Shown: positions 1 through 6,101 of the stretch, one piece after another | Numbering within the stretch: the first letter of the stretch is position 1 | How the letters are laid out: every line of letters begins with the position of its first letter | NCBI GenBank assembly: GCA_000416005.1 | Contig: KE356562.1 | Span: forward strand, 163,291-169,391 | Direction of reading: 5' to 3' | Source: Haloquadratum sp. J07HQX50 | GTDB taxonomy: Archaea; Halobacteriota; Halobacteria; Halobacteriales; Haloferacaceae | Length of the DNA: 6,101 nt | Made by a program: the position numbers and the translations under genes | Notes under the pieces: generated by a model | Told to the model about the DNA's origin: nothing | What the model saw: the letters and a program-made list of their open reading frames with translations, nothing else | Databases searched by the model: none

Positions 1-2
1 CG

Positions 3-98
3 AACGAGTACGTCATTTACCGACCAGATGCCGGGAGTATCGGGTGGTATGACACTGGCTTTCGGTATCACCGCGACCGAGCGATTCACCGACTGTGA
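3..98 (+). CDS. Possible 3' end of an upstream gene (frame 3), product unknown
   Basis: Frame 3 is open from the left edge to a TGA at 96-98 and encodes about 31 residues, including the run YVIYRPDAGSIGWYDTGF. This stretch is rich in Tyr, Trp, Ile and Gly and looks like a folded protein end. The helicase frame over the same bases (frame 1) is rich in Thr, Ser and Gly and looks more like an out-of-frame shadow. It could be the C-terminus of a separate gene overlapping the helicase start by 50-71 bases, or the true N-terminal part of the helicase separated from it by a frameshift near base 95. I recognise no family. The judgement rests on residue composition over a short stretch and is tentative. 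Confidence 0.35.
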   Translation, partial: NEYVIYRPDAGSIGWYDTGFRYHRDRAIHRL

Positions 99-2031
99 GC
101 GGCTGAACGATACCGAAATTGGACACAGACTCCGATTCTGGCTCGACCAACACCGCGAGATTGAACTCGCTGTCGAGGAGTCAGCGCTCCCGGCCGATCA
201 AATTCAGCCTCGCGACCAATTGAGCAGTCATGAACAACGTGCGTTTTTCGACAAATTGAGCGACTTTGTTCGCTCTGAAAAGAAAGCCCAGCGAGAGACA
301 AACTGGCAACGGTACACAGACCTGGATCTTGGAGAAGCAATCAAGCGGAATCATGTCTCCGGGCCGTATATACACATCGGCTCAACTGACAAGGATGGTA
401 GCCGAGCATACCGATACCAGTTCGGGCGAGATGATGACGAAAGCGGGAACACCGACCTGCGAGATGATGAGGGAATATTCCCCGGAAACCGATGTATTCT
501 TGATGTCGATTCTGAGACTCAACATTTTCCCATCGAAGTCAAGCTGCGCTCTGTGACAGACCCACAGATTACGATTCAACCGGCATGGAATCGACTCGAA
601 GCTCCACACCTGGTCGAGAATATTCTCGAGAGCTGCGACACTGAGATATGGCTTCACGAGTTGCTGAATCCGGTCCCATTCGATCGACGACTCAATGCAA
701 TCGACCAGATTAGAGCAACTGAGACGAAACGTAATCTCTTGACCGGCAATCGTCCGATAGAGTATTCAGTCAATAAATTCGCGCTTCCAGATAGTAAGGT
801 CGAACTGAACGAATACCAACGACTGGCACTCATCTGGGCTGATGCAGCAGACGATGTCGTCTGTATTCATGGGCCACCGGGGACTGGAAAGACACGAACA
901 CTCACAGCGTACGTCAGCCACGCCGTCTCTGAAGGAAAGTCAGTTCTTGTTACAGCGCACTCAAACCAGGCGGTGGACAATCTTCTCGTTGGTGACGGTA
1001 CGCCGGGATCACCGGAGAAACATACACTCCATGCCATGGCCCAGTGCGAGGGGTCAGATATGAATGTCGCACGAATCGGAAAAAATTCACGCAATCGTGT
1101 GGTACAAAATCAGTATCTACATCGATCAGCGAGTGACGCGGATGTCGTCGCTGCTACGACGAGCGGCACTGCACAATTCGAGCAGAATGCCTTCGACGTG
1201 GCCGTCGTTGACGAGGCAACACAGGCGAGTCGACCGGCAACAGCACTCGCTTTGAATAGTGCTGAGAAACTCGTGTTAGCAGGCGACCACAAGCAACTCC
1301 CTCCATACTGTGCTGACGAATCATCTAAAAGCGAAGATATGCACATCTCGCTGTTTGAGTACCTATTGAACCGGTATGAGGAGGATGGAGCTGTCCTTCT
1401 ACAGAGACAGTATCGCATGAATGAGGCGATTGCTGCGTTTCCAAACGAAGCATTCTACGATGGTAAACTCACCACTGCAGAGTTAGCTCAAAACCAATCC
1501 GTCTCTGAGTTACCACCACTCGTTGGTCTCAATGTTGAGAGTCAAGAACGCGAACGAACTCACGGACATTCATTCTATAATCCTGCAGAGGCCAAAGCAG
1601 TTGCAAAGCAAGTCCAGCTTCTGGCAGAAAACGGAGTCGCCTCGGAGGATATCGGTGTGATTTCGCCGTACAGCGGCCAGGTGAGCGAAATCATCAGTCG
1701 GGTCAATCAACTCAACATACCAAACCCAGGGGACGTCTCGGTTGATACCGTTGACTCATTTCAGGGTGGAGAAAGAGAGACAATTATTATCTCATTTGTT
1801 CGAAGCAATGATAACGGATACAGTGGCTTCTTAGAATTTCCTGATGAGGGGCCAAGACGGCTGAACGTCGCTATGACGAGGGCACGCAAGCGTCTCGTCA
1901 TGATTGGGAACTGGGGCACACTATCGAAACCTGCCCCCCATCGCACACATAAACAAAGTTGCGCATCGCTTTACGAACGATTGGCTGCACACATTCGATC
2001 AGAGAATCGAATGCACTCACCACCCAACTAA
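28..2031 (+). CDS. Superfamily 1 helicase, Upf1/Dna2-like AAA domain protein
   Basis: Probably an ATP-dependent DNA or RNA helicase acting in the cytoplasm. Counting from ATG 28 (667 residues), the SF1 motifs appear in order: Q-motif Gln264 in LNEYQR; Walker A GPPGTGKT 282-289; motif Ia TAHSNQAVDN 309-318; Walker B DEAT from Asp395; motif III GDHKQLPP 419-426; motif IV QYRM 461-464; motif V VDSFQGGE 575-582; motif VI LNVAMTRARKR 612-622 with the arginine finger region. The HSNQAVDN and GDHKQLPP forms are typical of the Upf1/Dna2/IGHMBP2 group. Residues 150-200 are beta-rich, in the place of the 1B barrel of that group; residues 1-150 match nothing I know. No nuclease domain is visible. Every catalytic motif is intact, so the gene looks functional. 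The start is uncertain: ATG 28 and ATG 49 are both possible (GGAG at 34-37 lies before the second), and frame 1 stays open to the window edge. The specific role, whether repair, replication or RNA turnover, cannot be read from the sequence. Confidence 0.9.
   Translation: MPGVSGGMTLAFGITATERFTDCERLNDTEIGHRLRFWLDQHREIELAVEESALPADQIQPRDQLSSHEQRAFFDKLSDFVRSEKKAQRETNWQRYTDLDLGEAIKRNHVSGPYIHIGSTDKDGSRAYRYQFGRDDDESGNTDLRDDEGIFPGNRCILDVDSETQHFPIEVKLRSVTDPQITIQPAWNRLEAPHLVENILESCDTEIWLHELLNPVPFDRRLNAIDQIRATETKRNLLTGNRPIEYSVNKFALPDSKVELNEYQRLALIWADAADDVVCIHGPPGTGKTRTLTAYVSHAVSEGKSVLVTAHSNQAVDNLLVGDGTPGSPEKHTLHAMAQCEGSDMNVARIGKNSRNRVVQNQYLHRSASDADVVAATTSGTAQFEQNAFDVAVVDEATQASRPATALALNSAEKLVLAGDHKQLPPYCADESSKSEDMHISLFEYLLNRYEEDGAVLLQRQYRMNEAIAAFPNEAFYDGKLTTAELAQNQSVSELPPLVGLNVESQERERTHGHSFYNPAEAKAVAKQVQLLAENGVASEDIGVISPYSGQVSEIISRVNQLNIPNPGDVSVDTVDSFQGGERETIIISFVRSNDNGYSGFLEFPDEGPRRLNVAMTRARKRLVMIGNWGTLSKPAPHRTHKQSCASLYERLAAHIRSENRMHSPPN
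614..629. repeat. 16-bp perfect palindrome inside the helicase gene
   Basis: TCGAGAATATTCTCGA equals its own reverse complement. It lies inside codons for Val-Glu-Asn-Ile-Leu-Glu in the helicase. A perfect palindrome of this length is expected by chance in about one window in ten of this size, so it may mean nothing. As DNA it could be a binding site; as RNA it would make only a tight hairpin. Confidence 0.5.
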
Positions 2032-2307
2032 CCCGGTTTTATTTCGATAGCAGGGATAACAGCGAGCACGTGGTGAGAGAAGTAGACAGTATTATCGGTG
2101 CCAGAGGACTGGTCGGGAAAAACTGGTTCCACGGTGTCGAGAATAGATAGCTTCAGTTAATCGCGTCGGTTCAATTATGTCCTCACAACAGACACATGAT
2201 TCGTATTCGAGCTGTATATTTCAACTCGTTTCTTCGTGATCCCTCTGTGTCGGGTGGCGACTCTTCAGAGCTGAATTGCGAACTATTTCACCGTCGTTAG
2301 TGTCAAG
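2032..2307. other. Convergent intergenic region with no supported gene
   Basis: This is the 276-base gap between the facing 3' ends of the helicase and the kinase. I find no coding frame of convincing length and no tRNA or other RNA gene. The only short start-like reading is a 20-codon frame at 2177-2239, which is not supported. An A5 run at 2118-2122 is a T5 run on the kinase strand and could help end that transcript, but it lies about 185 bases past the kinase stop. The hexamer ACTGGT occurs twice within 2108-2129, around a GGGAAAA stretch; I see no function for it. Confidence 0.6.
2037..2044 (+). terminator. T-rich tract after the helicase stop, probable archaeal terminator
   Basis: TTTTATTT begins six bases after the helicase TAA (2029-2031). 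Archaeal RNA polymerase commonly stops at T-rich stretches on the non-template strand without a hairpin, and the position directly past the stop fits. No stem-loop precedes it. The call rests on position and composition only. Confidence 0.4.
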
Positions 2308-5211
2308 TTACGACTCTTCGAATTCGACACCGGTGATTTCGAAGCAGGCACCGCCGTGTGAGTGATTACTCGCTGTGATTTCCCAGCCGTGAGCCTCGAC
2401 AACTTGCTTGACAATCCGCAGGCCGAATCCAGTGCCGTCATCTGCTGTCGAGTACCCAGCCTCGAAGATGTTTTGATAGTCTTCCTCGGGGATGCCAGGC
2501 CCAGTGTCCGTAATGGAGAATCCGTCTTCGAGCCCACGTACTGAGACGGTCACATCCTCACCACCGTGTTCGACAGCGTTTCGATAGACATTCTCAAGCA
2601 GTTGCTTGAGTCGACCTCTGTCGGCCTCTATCACTCGCTCTACATCACAGTGAAGCGTTGCAGAATGTGTCTCGACGTTTTTCCAGCATTGATGCGTGAT
2701 TTCTGACAGTGCAACCACTTCGGTTTCTGTAATAGAGTGTTCATTTCGAGCCAGCGTCAATAGGTCATCGATGAGAGCCTGACTCCGCGCAATCGCGTCA
2801 GTTGCCTTCTCAAGATGAGCACTGTCATTTTCTTGTTGGACTAACTCAATATACCCCTTGGCAACGGTCAGTGGGTTTCGTAAGTCGTGGCTGACGACCC
2901 TCGCGAATTCCTCAAGTCGTTCGTTCTCTTGTTGAATTTCGTCTCGACGACGCTTCTCACCAGTAATATTTTGCGCCACTGCCATACCGAGGATAACTTC
3001 ACCAGTCTCGTCTCGAACCGGAGCGGCTGTCACTCGATACCACTCACCTTTGAGTTGCTCTTCGTATGTGGTTGTCTCACCATCAAGAGCGGTGCGATAG
3101 GCACTCGCGACGGTCTCAGCTACATCACTTGGAAAAACATCATATGGAGTCGATTTCTTGAACTCCGCTGCCGACAGCCCGACCGTCGAAAGTTCCTCAC
3201 CCCCAGCGTGAACATACTGCAACTGCTTATCAAATAGGAACACTCCTCCAGGGAAATTCTCAATCAGTGTTGTGTACTCTGATGTAATTCGTTCGAGCTC
3301 CTGTTTGCGTTCCTCTCGTTGCGTTATTCCACGAGTCGCACCGACAATATATCTGACATCTCCATCGATCTCAACAGGGGCAATTTGAGTCTCCCAGTGC
3401 GTCTGTTCATCATCTTCGAAGCCGTTGTCTGCTGGGAGTTTGCTTGCCTCGATCGTTTCGACATATCGGAGTGGTGCCCGCTGCTCGACACACTGTTCAT
3501 ATCTGGCTTCGATCTGTGAGCCTCGGTCGTCACCAAAAATATCGCGTGGGGTCTTGCCAGAGATACGAGTATTGACCAGCCCAGTTGTTGTCTCGAACGA
3601 ATCATTAACACGTTGCACCCGATATGTATCTTCGTGACACTCGATGACGAACAGCATATCCTGTGCGTGCTGGAATAGTGTCTCTGCTCGCATGAGCGCC
3701 CTCTCTTGTTTGACCTGTTCAGTCACATTTCTGACGGTCCCGTCGATATACTCTCTCCCGTTTGCTTCAACGAGCGTCAACGAAGTTTCGACCCACTTTG
3801 AGTCACCATCGAGTGTCTCAACGTGGAGACGCTCGTCTTCTAAGCTCCCTTCTGAGCGAAGTTTGGCGAGCAACTGTGTCCTATCGGTGGTATTTTCATA
3901 GATTCGGCTGACATTGAGTTGCGTCATCTGTCCTCGAGACTCCGCATCGTATATTGAGGCCAATTTCGTGTTGTGATGTTGTATTTTCCCATCGATCGTC
4001 GTGCGGAAAACCCCGACAGGTAAGTTTTCTATTATTTGCTCATACTGGCTGATAATTCGCTCTTGCTGCCTCTCGTCAGTCAATTCTCGACCAATCCCGA
4101 CGACGCCGACCACATCTCCACTCGAATCGGTCAATCGACTGTTAGTCAATTCATATGAGAGGTGTTCACCGGCCTGTGTTTTGATATCTGCAGTGATGAC
4201 ACGTCTACGATTCGAGTCAGTATCGCTCACTGTCTGTAGAATATGCTCGCGATTCGCCGCTGAGAACAACTCATCAACGTCCATCCCGGCTAAGGTATCG
4301 TCGGAGTAACCAGTGACCCGTGGAAGTGCTCTATTCCAGCGCTGGACCTTCCCCTCAGCGTCAAGCAAATAAAAGATATCATCGATCGTGTTGAGCACGT
4401 TCTCAGTAACTGCTCGTTCGTCCTGTAGTTGCTGTTCGCGCTGACGGAGCTCGGTCACATCGTGAATCGCTCCACGGAGCGTCGAACCGTCTCCATCCGC
4501 GACGGGTTCAATGGTCATCTGTATCTGCCGCTCACCACCGTTAGCAGGTCGCAGTCGCCACTCGCCCTGCATCTGTGTCCCGCGTCGTTCGGCCTTGGCC
4601 ATTGTTACCCGCACGTCCAAGCGATCATCAGGGTGAATATATCTGATCAAATCTCTGCGACCGTGTAGACGACTGCTCCCAGCGACACCACATAATTTCT
4701 GTGTCCCAGTTGTCGTATATAACGTATCTGTTTCAGTATCGAGTTCCCATCCACCAGTGCTGCTAAGAATCTCTGACTGACGCATGAGGTTCTCCTGCCT
4801 GTCAGCTCGCTTTTTTGCCCTCCTCGTTGCGACGAGATTGGTGATCCGAGTGGCTAACAGTTCATATTGTTCCGTTCCTGATTCCTTCTCGAAATAATCC
4901 GAGACACCAACAGAGATTGCCTCACTGGCAACTTCCTCACTGCCTCTTCCAGTGAATAAAACAAATGGAAGATCTGGGAATTCTTGCCGCACAGTCTCTA
5001 ATAATTCCAGTCCATCCATACCGGGCATATCATAGTCTGACACGATACATTGTGGCTGGCAGTCACCGGCTTTCAGCGACGCGAGTGCATCTTCACCACT
5101 TGTGACGGGTTCAACCCTCAAGCGGTCATCATGGCGCTCAAGATAGGTGGCGGTTAAGTCAGCCAATCCAGGCTCGTCGTCAACATGGAGGACGGTGATA
5201 TTAGCCGACAT
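2308..5211 (-). CDS. Soluble hybrid histidine kinase: receiver, five PAS domains, HisKA, HATPase
   Basis: Cytoplasmic sensor kinase of 967 residues with no membrane segment. Residues 4-128 are a response-regulator receiver with all key residues: Asp11, Asp12, phospho-acceptor Asp59 (in VSDYDMPGMDG), Thr87 and Lys109. Five PAS domains follow, at about 143-255 (PAS_3-like, with HPDDR 193-197), 265-380, 387-500, 505-635 and 640-755. HisKA has His775 in SHDLRNPL. The ATPase domain has an N box (Asn878, NAVEHG), G1 DTGPGIP 902-908, an F-box-like FEAGYST and G2 GTGFGL 926-931. Autophosphorylation of His775 and transfer to Asp59 or to a separate regulator is the expected chemistry. The signal sensed is unknown; PAS domains often bind cofactors or read redox state, but no ligand can be assigned here. 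There is no DNA-binding or other output domain. ATG 5211 is preferred over in-frame ATGs at 5232 and 5292 because the receiver fold begins at residue 5 and a TATA box lies 28 bases upstream, as for a leaderless message. Confidence 0.93.
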   Translation of the reverse strand: MSANITVLHVDDEPGLADLTATYLERHDDRLRVEPVTSGEDALASLKAGDCQPQCIVSDYDMPGMDGLELLETVRQEFPDLPFVLFTGRGSEEVASEAISVGVSDYFEKESGTEQYELLATRITNLVATRRAKKRADRQENLMRQSEILSSTGGWELDTETDTLYTTTGTQKLCGVAGSSRLHGRRDLIRYIHPDDRLDVRVTMAKAERRGTQMQGEWRLRPANGGERQIQMTIEPVADGDGSTLRGAIHDVTELRQREQQLQDERAVTENVLNTIDDIFYLLDAEGKVQRWNRALPRVTGYSDDTLAGMDVDELFSAANREHILQTVSDTDSNRRRVITADIKTQAGEHLSYELTNSRLTDSSGDVVGVVGIGRELTDERQQERIISQYEQIIENLPVGVFRTTIDGKIQHHNTKLASIYDAESRGQMTQLNVSRIYENTTDRTQLLAKLRSEGSLEDERLHVETLDGDSKWVETSLTLVEANGREYIDGTVRNVTEQVKQERALMRAETLFQHAQDMLFVIECHEDTYRVQRVNDSFETTTGLVNTRISGKTPRDIFGDDRGSQIEARYEQCVEQRAPLRYVETIEASKLPADNGFEDDEQTHWETQIAPVEIDGDVRYIVGATRGITQREERKQELERITSEYTTLIENFPGGVFLFDKQLQYVHAGGEELSTVGLSAAEFKKSTPYDVFPSDVAETVASAYRTALDGETTTYEEQLKGEWYRVTAAPVRDETGEVILGMAVAQNITGEKRRRDEIQQENERLEEFARVVSHDLRNPLTVAKGYIELVQQENDSAHLEKATDAIARSQALIDDLLTLARNEHSITETEVVALSEITHQCWKNVETHSATLHCDVERVIEADRGRLKQLLENVYRNAVEHGGEDVTVSVRGLEDGFSITDTGPGIPEEDYQNIFEAGYSTADDGTGFGLRIVKQVVEAHGWEITASNHSHGGACFEITGVEFEES

Positions 5212-5224
5212 ACATGGTCCATGT
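5212..5224. promoter_or_regulatory. 13-bp palindrome between TATA box and kinase start, candidate operator
   Basis: ACATGGTCCATGT has perfect 6-base arms around one central base and abuts the kinase start codon (ATG at 5211 on the - strand). It lies between the TATA box and the inferred transcription start, where a bound repressor would block polymerase entry. CATGT recurs at 5230-5234. This is an inference from position and symmetry; the kinase has no DNA-binding domain, so a regulator would have to be another protein. Confidence 0.4.
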
Positions 5225-5505
5225 TTACTCATGTAATATAAACGAATCCCCTGAAAATGTGTCGCAGCATCGTTAGGAAGACTCCCAATCATCGAACCGA
5301 GATGAGTCGTTACACGATATGCACGTATTATCCTCAGATGCAGTCCTTAGTCTCAGCAAACGAACGCAGGTTGCTTGAGTACCATAGCAAGAGCAGCGCG
5401 GAGCCCATGGCTATTGCCGTCGGACAAACGCCTACTCTTCTTGGGATAATCCGTACACTTTCTACAGGCGAGACAAGGCGAGTGCCTCGGGGCTTGCGAG
5501 GGACT
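5225..5505. other. Gap between protease and kinase, no supported gene
   Basis: About 280 bases lie between the protease stop (5506-5508) and the kinase start. The kinase promoter occupies the left end. In the rest, short frames are open on both strands (from ATG 5302 on +, and down to a stop at 5334 on -). Neither resembles a known protein and both run into the antisense or alternative frame of the protease. A small inverted repeat, CCTCG/CGAGG at 5485-5489 and 5497-5501, lies just past the protease stop but has no T tract. It could be a decayed gene or plain spacer. Confidence 0.5.
5236..5242 (-). promoter_or_regulatory. TATA box of the kinase gene, leaderless promoter
   Basis: On the - strand the sequence reads TTTATAT, set in ATTCGTTTATATTAC, with its centre about 28 bases upstream of the ATG at 5211. 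Archaeal TATA boxes lie about 26-28 bases before the transcription start, so the message would begin at or beside that ATG, as is common in haloarchaea. The in-frame ATG at 5232 would lie upstream of the RNA start and so not be used. Confidence 0.6.
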
Positions 5506-6101
5506 TCACTCACGACGACCCGCAAACGTCCGTGCTCGGGGGGTATCTGCGTACCAACCAACAACTACGATGCCAGCCACAATAGCCACAGATGCAAACA
5601 GACCGGCTTCTGGGCCATATGTGTTTCCTAGTAACAGAGTAGACCCACTTACTTCGAGGTCAATAATCGTGACCGGCAACAAGAATCCACTTACCGGCAG
5701 GCCGACCCCAGCCCCGAGAAGCAGATTCCATCCAAGATGAAGGCCAATCGCCAATCCCAACCGTCGAGTGAAAACGTATGCAGCAGCAAACCACATGCCA
5801 GCAAGGAACGTATTGAGTGTTCCTAAAACCGTCGCCCCTGGGTTCGCTAAGTGAAGGATTGCAAACAGTCCGCTTGTGATGGCCATGGCTCCGAGTGTCG
5901 CATATCGCTCACTAAAAAATGCGACTCCACTCTCCACATTGGGGAGGAGATACCCGCGAATTATGGCCTCCTCAGAAACAGCAACGCCAATCGCGAAGAT
6001 TACCGCTGCAACCAACTCACCAACAATGGAGATCGTCGCTCCATTGGCTGAGGTGGTGACGAATTGTGACTCAGACTGTGTAGTCAGGAGACCAGCAATC
6101 T
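5506..6101 (-). CDS. CPBP family intramembrane metalloprotease (CAAX-protease-like), 5' end cut off
   Basis: Membrane-embedded protease family related to Rce1/Abi; members cleave prenylated proteins or other membrane substrates, or act in peptide immunity in bacteria. The frame is open to the right edge, so the N-terminus is missing and about 197 residues are visible. The three family motifs are present: EEAIIR (two Glu at 5968-5973, Arg at 5956-5958), FAILH (Phe and His four apart) and HLGWN (His and Asn four apart). These are the expected glutamate, histidine and asparagine residues of the active site. Hydrophobic stretches flank each motif, and a further one lies near the end (VAIVAGIVVVGWY), followed by a short basic tail ending in GRRE. 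A GNTYGPEAG segment before the last helix is a form I associate with this family in haloarchaea. The site looks intact; the substrate is unknown. It shares the kinase strand but ends about 295 bases before the kinase start, which has its own promoter, so co-transcription is doubtful. Confidence 0.88.
   Translation of the reverse strand, partial: IAGLLTTQSESQFVTTSANGATISIVGELVAAVIFAIGVAVSEEAIIRGYLLPNVESGVAFFSERYATLGAMAITSGLFAILHLANPGATVLGTLNTFLAGMWFAAAYVFTRRLGLAIGLHLGWNLLLGAGVGLPVSGFLLPVTIIDLEVSGSTLLLGNTYGPEAGLFASVAIVAGIVVVGWYADTPRARTFAGRRE

Noticed and set aside
1110..1418. Long antisense open frames opposite the helicase and kinase genes
   Set aside because: They are shadows of strongly supported genes with complete motif sets, have no domain resemblance, and are common opposite codon-biased genes.
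28..2031. Helicase as Dna2 with a Cas4-like nuclease, or as part of a known defence system
   Set aside because: No cysteine cluster or nuclease motif is visible in the N-terminal part, and no companion defence gene lies in the window. The motifs support only an Upf1/Dna2-type helicase core.
2177..2239. 20-codon frame beginning MSSQQTHDS in the convergent gap
   Set aside because: The start looks haloarchaeal in style, but the frame stops after 20 codons, no TATA box lies 26-28 bases upstream, and later sequence in any frame does not continue a protein.
5485..5501. Small hairpin CCTCG/CGAGG just past the protease stop
   Set aside because: Only five base pairs and no T tract follows, so it is not a convincing terminator.
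5334..5564. 76-codon open frame on the - strand with a short hydrophobic stretch
   Set aside because: It starts inside the protease gene in another frame. Its composition is basic and not typical of a haloarchaeal protein, and no promoter or family match is visible.
5257..5631. Open frame of 124 codons on the + strand
   Set aside because: Its second half is antisense to the C-terminal part of the protease and its first half covers the kinase promoter. The peptide is rich in Arg, Thr and Ser, lacks acidic bias and resembles no family.
1..6101. CRISPR arrays, tRNA or rRNA genes, insertion sequence ends, integrase or attachment sites
   Set aside because: I looked for regularly spaced repeats, tRNA-like arms, transposase motifs and terminal inverted repeats and found none.

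Overview
The window reads as haloarchaeal (class Halobacteria) DNA. The predicted proteins are rich in Asp and Glu. The histidine kinase has the soluble receiver plus multi-PAS build common in halophilic archaea. Its promoter has an archaeal TATA element about 28 bases upstream of a start codon, the usual layout for a leaderless transcript. By eye the base composition is near half G+C, below the 60-65% usual for the class. That fits either a lower-GC genus or an accessory region, and I cannot tell which.

Layout, left to right. (1) Bases 1-98 may hold the last ~31 codons of an upstream gene in frame 3, overlapping the next gene. (2) A superfamily 1 helicase of the Upf1/Dna2 type ends at 2031 on the + strand; its true N-terminus is uncertain. 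(3) A convergent gap, 2032-2307, has no supported gene and probably holds transcript ends. (4) A 967-residue soluble histidine kinase runs on the - strand from 5211 down to 2308: receiver, five PAS domains, HisKA, HATPase. (5) A gap of about 290 bases, 5212-5505, carries the kinase promoter, with a TATA box and a 13-bp palindrome next to the start codon. (6) A CPBP (CAAX-protease-like) intramembrane protease on the - strand is cut by the right edge; all its catalytic motifs are visible.

The genes do not form an obvious single system. Helicase and kinase are convergent and so separately transcribed. Protease and kinase share a strand, but the kinase has its own promoter. I see no CRISPR array, tRNA, rRNA, transposase or recognised defence module. 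The points most worth checking are the reading-frame conflict at the left edge, the palindrome over the inferred kinase transcription start, and the kinase's lack of any visible output domain or partner.
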